A stretch of 17,071 nt of DNA. Source: Alphaproteobacteria bacterium. GTDB lineage: Bacteria > Pseudomonadota > Alphaproteobacteria > Sphingomonadales > Sphingomonadaceae. The position numbers and the translations under genes are program-made. The notes under the pieces were generated by a model, which saw only the letters and a list, made by a program, of their open reading frames with translations, had not been told where the DNA came from and did not search any database. The stretch lies in assembly GCA_018830415.1 (NCBI GenBank), contig JAHJSJ010000312.1, positions 1-17,071 on the forward strand. Reading direction: 5' to 3'. Each line of letters starts with the position of its first letter. Positions within the stretch are counted from its first letter, which is position 1. Positions 7,137-13,667 of this stretch are shown here, piece by piece.

Positions 7137-7160
7137 CCTGACGATAGAATAGCAGGAAGA

Positions 7161-8204
7161 ATGTTCGCCCCTATGTCCAGAACCGCTGAATTCATTGCAG
7201 ATACGACTGAATTGCGCGTCGGCCCACGTTGGGCGCAGCCCCTGGTCCCGCAACCGTTCGAGGATGCGCTCACCAGCCTCAGGGTCGAAGGCAGCATACT
7301 GCTCCACGGCCACCATCGCCCGCCTTGGGCGGTCGATGTGCCGAGTGCTGACAACCTGCGCGAACTTATGAAGCTGCCGGGCAATGTCAGGGTGGTCCCG
7401 TTCCATCTTGTTCTCGAGGGAAACTTCGACCTCCATTTCGAGGACGAAGCCCCGCTTCGGCTCGAGCACGGCCAGATTGTTATGTGTACGGACGGAACGG
7501 CGCACCGCATGTCGCAGGGCAAGGGCGCGCGGGTGCGCGCCTTTGAAAACGTCCTGACGACCGGGCGCTGGCGCATGAGCAGCGAAGGGCGCTCGCCTGC
7601 CGGTAGCGAAACCGAGCTGGTCTGCGGCGGATTCTCGCTGCGCAGCGACAGCCTCAATCCCCTGATCGCGGCTCTGCCCCGGGTGCTCATTGTCGATACC
7701 CGCGCGCCGGGCGCGAACCCGATGCTCGCCCACATTGTTGCAATGATCGAGCTCGAGCTTGCCCGGAGCGAGCAGGACAGTTTCGCGGCTTCGCGGCTGA
7801 TCGAGATCCTGTTTGCCGAAGCGCTCAAAGATCATGCCCGTTCGGCTGGCGTCGAACGTGCTGGGTGGTTCAAGGCCCTGCAGGATCCCAAAGTCGGCCG
7901 CGCGCTGGCGGTGATCCATCAGCAGATTGGCGAACCGCTGACCGTCGAAATGTTGGCACAAGCTGCGGCGATTTCCCCATCCCGCTTTGCGGCCCGCTTT
8001 CGTGAGACCATGGGTCAGAGTGTCATGGCCTATGTCTCCCAATGGCGGATGAACATTGCGTGCCGCAAGCTCGCCGAGACCCAGTTGGGCTTGTCCGAAA
8101 TCGCCGCCCTGGTGGGCTACCAGGATACGGCCGCGTTCAGCCGCGCTTTCAAGGCGCTGGTTGGTCAAAGTCCGGCGCACTGGCGCAGCAGCAAGGCGCG
8201 ATGA
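7161..8204 (+). CDS. AraC-family regulator with N-terminal cupin-type domain
   Basis: 347 residues. The N-terminal part (about 33-180) matches the cupin-like AraC-binding type (DALTSLRVEGSILLHG, residues 35-50; LVLEGNFDLHFE, 83-94; LEHGQIVMCTDGTAHRM, 101-117), which senses a small molecule. The C-terminal double helix-turn-helix DNA-binding domain covers about 248-345: the first HTH is around LTVEMLAQAAAISPSRFAARF (260-280), and the second around LSEIAALVGYQDTAAFSRAF (311-330), ending in the usual P-x-x-WR. ATG 7161 was chosen because AGGA lies just upstream (3-4 nt, rather close); a GTG at 7128 would run through the hairpin, and an ATG at 7173 has no good SD. It is divergent from the MAPEG/GST operon and is its likeliest regulator. 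Confidence 0.9.
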   Translation: MFAPMSRTAEFIADTTELRVGPRWAQPLVPQPFEDALTSLRVEGSILLHGHHRPPWAVDVPSADNLRELMKLPGNVRVVPFHLVLEGNFDLHFEDEAPLRLEHGQIVMCTDGTAHRMSQGKGARVRAFENVLTTGRWRMSSEGRSPAGSETELVCGGFSLRSDSLNPLIAALPRVLIVDTRAPGANPMLAHIVAMIELELARSEQDSFAASRLIEILFAEALKDHARSAGVERAGWFKALQDPKVGRALAVIHQQIGEPLTVEMLAQAAAISPSRFAARFRETMGQSVMAYVSQWRMNIACRKLAETQLGLSEIAALVGYQDTAAFSRAFKALVGQSPAHWRSSKAR

Positions 8205-8311
8205 CCAACAAGACCGGTTGCCGCAAAGCGCCTTTTCCCAGTCTCACGCACGCTGCCTTGAACATAGCTGATGAACGACACACTTGCTGCTCCAGAGCTA
8301 TGAAAACAAGG

Positions 8312-8348
8312 GGAGCGATGGGTCAAATGCGACCCAGTCCGCCGCTCC
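8312..8348. terminator. Two-stage hairpin between convergent genes
   Basis: The AraC gene and the membrane redox gene converge on a 236-base gap (8205-8440). Inside it GGAGCG (8312-8317) pairs with CGCTCC (8343-8348), and within that GGGTC (8320-8324) pairs with GACCC (8331-8335) around a six-base loop. There is no T-run on either side, so a role as a bidirectional transcription terminator is only inferred from position. No gene was supported in the rest of the gap. Confidence 0.3.
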
Positions 8349-8440
8349 AGTTGCGCCCGAGGGCTATTAGGGACAAAGCGGTCTGCACCCGAAGGACATA
8401 GGGTGAGGGGCTGACCGATATGAACGTCGCTGTGCGGCAT

Positions 8441-9301
8441 TCAAGCCGGAACCAAGCCTTGCTTGCGGATCACATCAAGGAACACATCAGGTTCAGGGCG
8501 CACGCGGTAATTGTCGGTCTGGTGGGTCCAGATCACTTTGCCTGCCGCATCGGTGATGATGACTGTCGGCAGCACGGTCTCGCTGTCATAGCCCAGCATC
8601 TGCATTCCGAAGGGAAGCCCGTTATTTTGCGCGATGCCCAAGATACGCGCGGCCTTGCTGCCATTGTCAGTCAAAAAATCGAAGGGTACGTCGAACTTTT
8701 TGGCCAGCGCTTCGGTGTTCTTGTGCGGCTGCGGCGAGATCATTGCTACGCGCACGCCCATCGCATCGAGATCGCGATACCGAGCGACGAGTTCCTTTAC
8801 CTGCGCCACACAAAGCGGACACCAATTGCCACGGAAGAAGACCAGAACCGAAGGCTTTTCCGCGAGTTGGGCCGACGTGACAGTTGCGCCAGTCGAACTC
8901 TTCAACGAAAACGCAGGCAGCGGCGCGCCGGTTTTGATCTTGGCGCTTGGTTGGCGTCCGCCATAGCTTGAATACCAATAGGCATAGGCGAGGAAGCCAA
9001 GCCAGCCCAACAGCGCCAAGCCGACGGGGAGCATCGGGCCGCCTAGCGTATAGCACCACCCGCTCAGGGCCACGCCAGCAAAGCCTGCAATGGACAACAT
9101 TGGAAAACGCTCGCTTGTGCGCGCGACCGTGCGGAACATCATGATGTAGGATAACAGCATCATGAAAGGCGCGGCAGTTAGCAGCACGCCAACCCATCCC
9201 AGCACATAGTCACCATTTGCGATCATCCAGCCTGCGAAGCCGATGAGCGCCATGGCTGTCATCATGTAGCTCGTTACGAATATGGATTTGAGAAGGTTCA
9301 T
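8441..9301 (-). CDS. Four-helix membrane protein fused to a thioredoxin/peroxiredoxin domain
   Basis: 286 residues. Four predicted transmembrane helices (about 10-29, 36-57, 69-88, 92-110) are followed by an AhpC/TSA-like thioredoxin-fold domain (about 122-286). The domain has GAPLPAFSL (125-133), a CXXC motif in VFFRGNWCPLCVAQVKEL (154-171, C161 and C164), VAMISPQ (185-191), DFLTDNG (208-214) and the cis-Pro motif LPTVIITDAAGKVIW (244-258). By the positive-inside rule (basic loop 57-65 and basic 112-123), both ends should be cytoplasmic, placing the redox site on the inner face; this is inference. ATG 9301 was chosen because AGGAG lies about 6 nt before it; the open frame upstream lacks domain character. 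It is downstream of the AhpD-like gene, suggesting a shared peroxide or thiol stress role. Confidence 0.85.
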   Translation of the reverse strand: MNLLKSIFVTSYMMTAMALIGFAGWMIANGDYVLGWVGVLLTAAPFMMLLSYIMMFRTVARTSERFPMLSIAGFAGVALSGWCYTLGGPMLPVGLALLGWLGFLAYAYWYSSYGGRQPSAKIKTGAPLPAFSLKSSTGATVTSAQLAEKPSVLVFFRGNWCPLCVAQVKELVARYRDLDAMGVRVAMISPQPHKNTEALAKKFDVPFDFLTDNGSKAARILGIAQNNGLPFGMQMLGYDSETVLPTVIITDAAGKVIWTHQTDNYRVRPEPDVFLDVIRKQGLVPA

Positions 9302-9327
9302 TTTTGACTCCTGATTTTGACGTTGGA

Positions 9328-9415
9328 TGCATTGACCCTGCGGGGGGAAGAAGGGTCCGCCTAGACTTTGCGACCCGAGGGACCAAACCGGGGGGCAACC
9401 CGCAGGGCCAATGCA
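9328..9415. repeat. Long 17-bp inverted repeat between the AhpD-like and membrane redox genes
   Basis: The arms 9328-9344 (TGCATTGACCCTGCGGG) and 9399-9415 (CCCGCAGGGCCAATGCA) pair over 17 positions with a single mismatch, which becomes a G-U pair in the minus-strand transcript. Within the 54-base spacer, GGGT/CGC and GCG/ACCC (9353-9375 area) can form a nested stem. The structure fills most of the 139-base gap between two same-strand genes. No T-run follows, so it may be an mRNA-processing or attenuation structure; a mobile-element relic is another possibility. Confidence 0.6.
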
Positions 9416-9440
9416 ACTCGTTGAGCTGACCATCGCTTGC

Positions 9441-10013
9441 TCAGTCGGCCTTCGTCCACGCGTAGCCCGAAAACGCATCGTCTACCGGGGTTGCCAGCAC
9501 ATGATTGCTGTAGTTGCTGAAAATCTTGACGCCGATGGCGAGCAGGACAGCCAGCACCTGGCTTTCTGCAAACCCGGCGGCAAGGAAGCGCTCAACATCA
9601 GCCCGCTCGATCATGCCGCGATTGACCGTGAGCAGTCGCGTCAGCTCTTGCAAAGATGCGAGGCGTGAATCGCCAATCTGCCTTCCTTCGCGCAGAGCAG
9701 CCAGAGCATCGGCAGGCATCTTCTGCATTTGATCGGCCACCATACTGTGCGCCGCCATGCAGTAAGCACAGCTGTTCTCCCGGGCGATGGTAAGGAACAC
9801 GACTTCCTGCTCAACCGGGCTGAAACCCGATGTGCTGCGAAACAGGTTATAGCCATAGCTGTAGGTTCGGAGCAGCGCCGGATAATTGGCCATGCCTCGA
9901 TACATGTTCGGGACCATCCCGATTGCCCTCTGGGTTTCGTCCAAAATGGCGGCAGCTTCGGGAGAAGCTTGCTCGGTTGAAACTAATGGCATTCCTTGGG
10001 TCGGGGTGTGCAT
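9441..10013 (-). CDS. Carboxymuconolactone decarboxylase/AhpD-like peroxidase-related protein
   Basis: 190 residues, all-helical. The AhpD/CMD core motif is clear: E79-N-S-C82-A-Y-C85-x-x-x-H89 within VVFLTIARENSCAYCMAAH (71-89), the redox-active CXXC plus proton-relay Glu and His of AhpD-type alkylhydroperoxidases. Upstream are MVPNMYRGMANYPALLRTY (33-51) and YNLFRSTSGFSPVEQE (55-70), usual in this 'peroxidase-related' subgroup. The C-terminal half (120-175) carries a second helical repeat without cysteines. ATG 10013 is preceded by an excellent SD (AAGGAGG, about 8 nt), so the longer open frame upstream is not used. It follows the lipoprotein hydrolase gene after 64 nt on the same strand. 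The reaction and reductant are not evident; a detoxifying peroxidase role is the family-based guess. Confidence 0.88.
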   Translation of the reverse strand: MHTPTQGMPLVSTEQASPEAAAILDETQRAIGMVPNMYRGMANYPALLRTYSYGYNLFRSTSGFSPVEQEVVFLTIARENSCAYCMAAHSMVADQMQKMPADALAALREGRQIGDSRLASLQELTRLLTVNRGMIERADVERFLAAGFAESQVLAVLLAIGVKIFSNYSNHVLATPVDDAFSGYAWTKAD

Positions 10014-10066
10014 GGCGTTTGCCTCCTTAGGCGTTTCTCGATTATTGAATGGGTTCCAAATTCTTC

Positions 10067-10087
10067 CGACCACTGACTCAGCGGTCG
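10067..10087. repeat. 21-bp near-perfect dyad over the hydrolase stop codon
   Basis: Half-sites CGACC-A-CTGA (10067-10076) and TCAG-C-GGTCG (10078-10087) mirror each other around base 10077, with one mismatched pair that is G-U in minus-strand RNA. It overlaps the hydrolase TGA, just before the gap to the AhpD-like gene. It could be an operator for the downstream gene or chance. Confidence 0.35.
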
Positions 10088-11052
10088 ATCGGGGCCTGCA
10101 TGAGTGTTTCAATCGCACGGACGACCGCTTCGGGATGATCTTCCTGGATGAAGTGGCCAGAGTCCTCAACGGCTTGAATACGGTCAGGAGGTGTCTCCAA
10201 ATCCCGTGCAAATTGCGGTGCAATAGTGCCGAATTCCAAAACCTTGTCTTGCGTACCCCAAAGAATGCGGGTCGGGCCTTTGAAATTTTTAAGCGCCGTC
10301 TGGTATCGTGGAAATTCGGCAATCAACGTGTTGAAATTACGGGCCATGTAGCGCATCGACCGGGTGGTGCCTTCATGGATAGGCCACCAATATTGGTTGA
10401 TATCAGCCTTTGTTAGCCGTTCAGGATGAGCCGTGAATTGCCGGAAGAATTTACGGGTCAACTTTGGTCCCAGCAATTGCCCTTGCATCATGAAGCTCAT
10501 CATTCCGCCCATGCTACCGGCCAACTGCTTCATTTCAGGCGGCGGATTGAATCCGCGTTGATAGGCAGTTGTGTTGAGGATGAGTAGACGATCAAACAAT
10601 TGCGGATGCGCACTCAGCAGTTCCCACCCGACAATGCCGCCCATGTCATGCACAACGAAAGTCGCGTGAGAAACGTGAAGCCTATTGAATAGGAGATTCA
10701 GACGTTCAGCCTGCCGCGCGAAGGCCAGCTGAGCGGTGTCTGACGGTTTTGCGCTGGCGCCATACCCAATCAAGTCAGGCACGATCACGTGATAGCCTCG
10801 TTCACCCAACACCTTCGCGACATTGCGGTAGAGATACGATGAGGTGGGCAGACCGTGCAGAAGGACAATTGTCTGTCCACTCACGGGCCCAGCTTCAAAA
10901 TAGGCCATGTCGAGCCCGTCCACGCTTTCATGGCGCAGCGTCTGTCGATAGGTCGCGACTTCGGTCGGAATTGTCGCACAGCCCGATAGCGCAAGAAATG
11001 TAATCAGCAGGCTGCACGGCGCGACACGCCTCAGGGCTATTCTGGCGAGCAT
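10078..11052 (-). CDS. Lipoprotein alpha/beta hydrolase with Asp nucleophile
   Basis: 324 residues. Residues 1-25 form a lipoprotein signal (basic start, LLITFLALSGC, lipobox LSGC with Cys25), so the mature enzyme should be membrane-anchored and exported. The alpha/beta-hydrolase fold follows: oxyanion-loop motif HGLPTSSYLYRN (66-77), DLIGYGAS (93-100), nucleophile elbow VVHDMGG (133-139) with Asp136, acid candidate D269 (GTQDK) and base His300 (SGHFIQED). An Asp nucleophile marks the epoxide hydrolase/haloalkane dehalogenase branch. The halide-binding Asn after HG and Trp after the nucleophile are Leu68 and Met137 here, arguing against dehalogenation. ATG 11052 was chosen because it gives the intact lipoprotein signal; upstream frame is Arg/Cys-rich and antisense-like. 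It lies 8 nt after the DUF1330 gene. Confidence 0.88.
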   Translation of the reverse strand: MLARIALRRVAPCSLLITFLALSGCATIPTEVATYRQTLRHESVDGLDMAYFEAGPVSGQTIVLLHGLPTSSYLYRNVAKVLGERGYHVIVPDLIGYGASAKPSDTAQLAFARQAERLNLLFNRLHVSHATFVVHDMGGIVGWELLSAHPQLFDRLLILNTTAYQRGFNPPPEMKQLAGSMGGMMSFMMQGQLLGPKLTRKFFRQFTAHPERLTKADINQYWWPIHEGTTRSMRYMARNFNTLIAEFPRYQTALKNFKGPTRILWGTQDKVLEFGTIAPQFARDLETPPDRIQAVEDSGHFIQEDHPEAVVRAIETLMQAPIDR

Positions 11053-11060
11053 TTTCAATC

Positions 11061-11363
11061 TCACAGGCTGCGGGCCAGGACGATGTCCATCCTTACAAAT
11101 CCGGCGTCGCGGTCTTCGACCAGAGCAGCATAATCTGCGCTGCCGAATATGGCCTCGACCGCAGCCTCGTCTGGGAAGCTGACGACAAGGCATGCCTCGT
11201 AGGCGGCGCTGCCGACGATGGAGCGGTCCACCTTAACGCGCCGCAAGATTTCGCCGCCGCCTTCGACAAGCATCGGCACGGCCGCCTGCATATAGCGCTG
11301 CGCGGCGACCATATTGTCGGAATTGAATGTCGCTGTGACGATCAATGTTGCCGCTTCTGACAC
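11061..11363 (-). CDS. DUF1330 family protein (dimeric alpha/beta barrel)
   Basis: 100 residues. DUF1330 proteins are small, probably dimeric ferredoxin-like proteins of unknown function. The two beta-alpha-beta halves can be seen: strand LIVTATFNSD (7-16), helix NMVAAQRYMQAAVPMLVEGGG (17-37), strand EILRRVKVDRSIVG (38-51), then YEACLVVSFPDEAAVEAIFGSADYAAL (55-81), which is the typical DUF1330 stretch, and a last strand MDIVLARSL. The start is GTG (11363), supported by AAAGGAG about 8 nt upstream. It is the first gene of the minus-strand unit leading into the lipoprotein hydrolase, and lies divergent from a LysR gene that may control it. Confidence 0.75.
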   Translation of the reverse strand: MSEAATLIVTATFNSDNMVAAQRYMQAAVPMLVEGGGEILRRVKVDRSIVGSAAYEACLVVSFPDEAAVEAIFGSADYAALVEDRDAGFVRMDIVLARSL

Positions 11364-11491
11364 TGCTTTTCTCCTTTGAATGGACGGCGATTCAAGTACT
11401 GTCCCGCCAATTGCTATTGCCTTTTAGCGCGGTCTATTTATGAAGCTCAATCTTCAACTTTGACGCCCATAACTTCAAAAATGAGACAAGT
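11364..11491. promoter_or_regulatory. Divergent promoter region between DUF1330/hydrolase unit and LysR gene
   Basis: 128 bases, AT-richer than its surroundings. TTGAAT (11376-11381) and ATTCAA (11390-11395) form a dyad with an 8-base spacer, overlapping the DUF1330 ribosome binding site, and fit the T-N11-A style of LysR sites. TGAAG (11441-11445) and CTTCA (11452-11456) form a second short dyad. The divergent layout is typical of a LysR regulator and its target operon. No strong -35/-10 pair could be fixed by eye. Confidence 0.4.
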
Positions 11492-12364
11492 ATGGACTGG
11501 GACGACATCAAGCTCTTCCTCGCGCTGCTACGGGGCGGAAATGTTCGCAGTGCAGCGGCACGCCTCGGCGTCAGCCACTCGACCGTGGCGCGGCGGATTG
11601 ACGCACTAGAATCACAGCTGCGCGTCCGGCTCTTTGAGCGCTTGCCGAGTGGCTATGTCTTGACACCCACAGGCGAAGACATGCTCAAGACCGCCGAGCG
11701 GGTTGAAGACGAACTCGGCGGGCTAGAACGCCGCATCGTTGGACAGGATAGCCGCCTCGAGGGGCCGATCCGGGTCTCGATGATCGATGCTTTCGCAACC
11801 CATTTGCTGATGCCGGACCTTGCTTCGTTCGCGGTGCTCTATCCCGATATCGAATTACAGATTCCGGTCAGCTACGAAACCGTCGACCTTGATCGCCGCG
11901 AAGCTGACGTTGCCGTGCGCTTTTCCAAAAGTCCGCCTGACCATCTGATTGGTCGCCGCCTGTCGGGTTGCGCGATGGCGCCCTATGCCGCCCATGATTA
12001 TCTCGCCGACCGCGACGTCGACGATCCGGCAGGCGGCGTATGGATTGGCTTTACGTCCCAGGGACGATATCGAGACTGGGTAAAACAAAGCGCGTTTCCC
12101 AAATTCCCTGTGCGCGGTGAATTTGTCAGCCTGCTAACTCAAGTGGCAGCCTGCAAGTCAGGCATGGGCCTCGCCATGCTTCCGAGGTTCATTGGTGATG
12201 TCGAAACGGATCTTGTCCGCGTTGGCGCAAGCACGATCGATCCGCGTCTCGACGTCTGGATTCTCACGCACCGCGACGTCCGCAGCAGCGCGCGTATCCG
12301 GGCATTCTCCTCATTTTTGGGTGATGCGATCATCGCCAAGCGCAATCTGCTGGAGGGCATGTGA
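11492..12364 (+). CDS. LysR-family transcriptional regulator heading a four-gene operon
   Basis: 290 residues. The N-terminal HTH is at about 18-37 (VRSAAARLGVSHSTVARRID), followed by the wing LESQLRVRLFERLPSGYVLTPTG (39-61) and linker helix (62-85). The effector domain begins at about 91 (EGPIRVSMIDAF) and ends LLEGM. The MDWDDIKLFLALLRGG start and HSTVARRI recognition helix are typical of the LysR subgroup that often autoregulates beside a divergent target. The SD is weak (GAGA about 6 nt before the ATG). Its stop overlaps the next gene start by 4 bp (GTGA), so the three downstream genes are probably translated from the same mRNA. Likely targets are the divergent DUF1330/hydrolase unit and its own operon. 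Confidence 0.92.
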   Translation: MDWDDIKLFLALLRGGNVRSAAARLGVSHSTVARRIDALESQLRVRLFERLPSGYVLTPTGEDMLKTAERVEDELGGLERRIVGQDSRLEGPIRVSMIDAFATHLLMPDLASFAVLYPDIELQIPVSYETVDLDRREADVAVRFSKSPPDHLIGRRLSGCAMAPYAAHDYLADRDVDDPAGGVWIGFTSQGRYRDWVKQSAFPKFPVRGEFVSLLTQVAACKSGMGLAMLPRFIGDVETDLVRVGASTIDPRLDVWILTHRDVRSSARIRAFSSFLGDAIIAKRNLLEGM

Positions 12365-12612
12365 CCTTCCAGTCACTCTTCTCAGCAATGACCCGTGGGC
12401 CGGTGTTGCGCACCGCGCTGAGTGTCTCTTTGCTGGTCGGGACGTGCCTCAACCTCATCAATCAAGGCGCGGCGGTGTGGCACGGCGCTGCGATAGATTG
12501 GCTGCGACTGGGGCTCAACTATCTGGTGCCATTTTGCGTCTCTGCCTTCAGCGGTGTGCGGGCCGCGCGCACCATGGCATCTGACATACCAGACCGGGAG
12601 ACCACCTCATGA
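12361..12612 (+). CDS. nrtS: NrtS-like small membrane protein (putative nitrate/nitrite transporter)
   Basis: 83 residues with two predicted transmembrane helices (about 15-36 and 48-67). The sequence has LVGTCLNLINQG (25-36) and LNYLVPFCVSAFSG (52-65), which match the pattern I know for NrtS proteins, short two-helix proteins reported as nitrate/nitrite uptake components in cyanobacteria and found in many proteobacteria. Start is GTG, preceded by GGAGGG and overlapping the LysR stop (GTGA). Its stop overlaps the next start (ATGA). The neighbours are unrelated to nitrogen assimilation, so a nitrate role here is uncertain; a general small membrane protein with this motif is the safe reading. 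Confidence 0.7.
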   Translation: MTFQSLFSAMTRGPVLRTALSVSLLVGTCLNLINQGAAVWHGAAIDWLRLGLNYLVPFCVSAFSGVRAARTMASDIPDRETTS

Positions 12613-13211
12613 CTTCTCTTTTTACGGCAGATGACGGCCAGCCGCGTTGCGGCTGGTGCGCGGCGACACCGGACTATGTGGCCTATCACGACCGGGAATG
12701 GGGTTTCCCGGTCGCTGATGGTCGCAGGCTGTTTGAGAAGATCAGTCTGGAGGCATTTCAGTCCGGGCTCAGTTGGCGCACGATCTTGGCCAAGCGCGAG
12801 CGTTTTCGGGCAACCTTTGCCGCCTTCAATTTCACCGCGATTGCCAGTTTTGGCGAGCGCGACATCAGCCGCTTGCTCGGCGATCCCGGCATCGTGCGGC
12901 ATCGCGGCAAGATCGAGGCGACGATCAACAATGCCGCCCGCGCGGTGGACATGGTCGCGCAAGAAGGATCGCTCGCCGCGTTCTTCTGGCGCTACGAAGA
13001 GGCACGAGACCTGTCCAGAACGGCGCAAACTGTCTCCCCCACCGCACTGGCACTGGCGAAGGAGCTGAAGCGTCGCGGCTGGAAATTCGTGGGCCCGACG
13101 ACCGTTTACGCCTTCATGCAGGCAATGGGTCTGGTCAACGATCATGCCGAGGGCTGCATCACCCGTGCAGCGGTCTCCGCAGCGCGCGCAGCCTTCGCTA
13201 AACCGTCATGA
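12609..13211 (+). CDS. tag: DNA-3-methyladenine glycosylase I
   Basis: 200 residues. This enzyme removes 3-methyladenine from alkylated DNA, the first step of base excision repair. The Tag signatures are complete: RCGWCAATPDYVAYHDREWG (13-32) with zinc ligands C14 and H27, LEAFQSGLSWRTIL (47-60) with the catalytic-site Glu48 and the base-stacking Trp56, KFVGPTTVYAFMQAMGLVNDH (159-179) and the remaining zinc ligands H179 and C183 (NDHAEGC). Length is close to the E. coli enzyme (about 187). An SD (GGGAG, about 8 nt) precedes the ATG, which overlaps the NrtS stop (ATGA); the stop overlaps the MmcQ-like start. Being in a LysR-led operon rather than alone or with an Ada regulon is mildly unusual. 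Confidence 0.95.
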   Translation: MTSLFTADDGQPRCGWCAATPDYVAYHDREWGFPVADGRRLFEKISLEAFQSGLSWRTILAKRERFRATFAAFNFTAIASFGERDISRLLGDPGIVRHRGKIEATINNAARAVDMVAQEGSLAAFFWRYEEARDLSRTAQTVSPTALALAKELKRRGWKFVGPTTVYAFMQAMGLVNDHAEGCITRAAVSAARAAFAKPS

Positions 13212-13567
13212 CCCGCGAAGACTTCAACAGCTTTTGCGTCGCCCTGCCCACCACGACCCATGTCGTGCAATGGGGCGGTTCGGACGTGTGGAAAGTGGGC
13301 GGGAAGGTCTTTGCAATCTGCGGATGGATTGACGGCGAACTGCCTGGCATCACCTTCAAGACCTCACCAATCGGCTATGAAGTGCTGCGTGACATGCCTG
13401 GTCTCAGACCTGCGCCCTATCTTGCCTCGCGAGGCATGAAGTGGATCCAGCGTTACGCTCTGCCTGGTTTGAGCGACGACGAACTCAAGGAACATCTGGC
13501 ACGCTCACACGAACTTGTGGTTGCCGGTCTGTCGCGCAAAGTCCGCGCGGAGCTGCAATTGCACTGA
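13208..13567 (+). CDS. MmcQ/YjbR family protein
   Basis: 119 residues, typical for MmcQ/YjbR proteins, a small alpha/beta family with a DNA-binding-like double-wing fold but no settled function. The pattern is visible: FNSFCVALPTTTHVVQWGGSDVWKVGGKVFAIC (6-38), then TFKTSP (49-54), RPAPYLASRGMKWIQRYALPG (67-87) and a C-terminal helix in which SDDELKEHLARSHELVVAGLSRK ends the domain. The start overlaps the tag stop by 4 bp. Such proteins often occur next to DNA repair or methylation genes; whether it helps the glycosylase is unknown. It is the last gene of the LysR-NrtS-tag operon; the 100-base gap after it holds no supported feature. Confidence 0.88.
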   Translation: MTREDFNSFCVALPTTTHVVQWGGSDVWKVGGKVFAICGWIDGELPGITFKTSPIGYEVLRDMPGLRPAPYLASRGMKWIQRYALPGLSDDELKEHLARSHELVVAGLSRKVRAELQLH

Positions 13568-13667
13568 GCAAGCATGTGATGAGGGTTTCGGCCTCCTGAA
13601 GTTTCAGACCAGCGATCACGCCATCATTTCCGTGCCTACTTGCCGATGCTTGGGCCAGATCTGTCGC

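Larger units (their letters stand above)
6868..7160. promoter_or_regulatory. Divergent control region between the MAPEG/GST operon and the AraC gene
   Basis: 293 bases with no supported gene. It must hold promoters for both directions. On the minus strand, TTGTTT (6979-6984) followed 15 nt later by TATCAT (6958-6963) is a possible sigma-70 promoter for the MAPEG operon, though the spacing is short. The 6925-7003 stretch is more AT-rich than the flanking genes, as expected of promoters. A perfect 12-bp inverted repeat (7004-7052) and a 7-bp hairpin with a four-base loop (7119-7136) also lie here, nearer the AraC start. The AraC protein is the obvious candidate to bind this region, but no direct-repeat site typical of AraC binding was identified. 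Confidence 0.4.

Noticed and set aside
5792..7828. A 678-codon open frame on the minus strand
   Set aside because: Only its last 217 residues are a GST. The rest lies antisense to the AraC gene, crosses the MAPEG gene in another frame, and has the Arg/Ser-rich look of shadow translation.
9302..9440. Integron attC site, suggested by the long inverted repeat
   Set aside because: The outer ends read GTTG...CAAC rather than the RYYYAAC...GTTRRRY order of attC, and no integrase or cassette array is visible.
9302..9478. Longer N-terminus for the membrane redox protein
   Set aside because: An AGGAG ribosome binding site lies directly before ATG 9301, and the upstream residues would place the inverted repeat in coding sequence.
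10014..10322. Longer N-terminus for the AhpD-like protein
   Set aside because: It would overlap the hydrolase gene antiparallel in frame phase by over 200 bases, while ATG 10013 has a near-ideal AAGGAGG.
9441..11052. Lower GC content suggesting recent transfer of the AhpD/hydrolase genes
   Set aside because: Hand counts of a few lines (about 52-58%) overlapped those from the trb region, so no real shift could be shown without a proper computation.
10078..11052. Haloalkane dehalogenase
   Set aside because: The Asp nucleophile fits, but the usual halide-binding Asn and Trp are replaced (Leu68, Met137).
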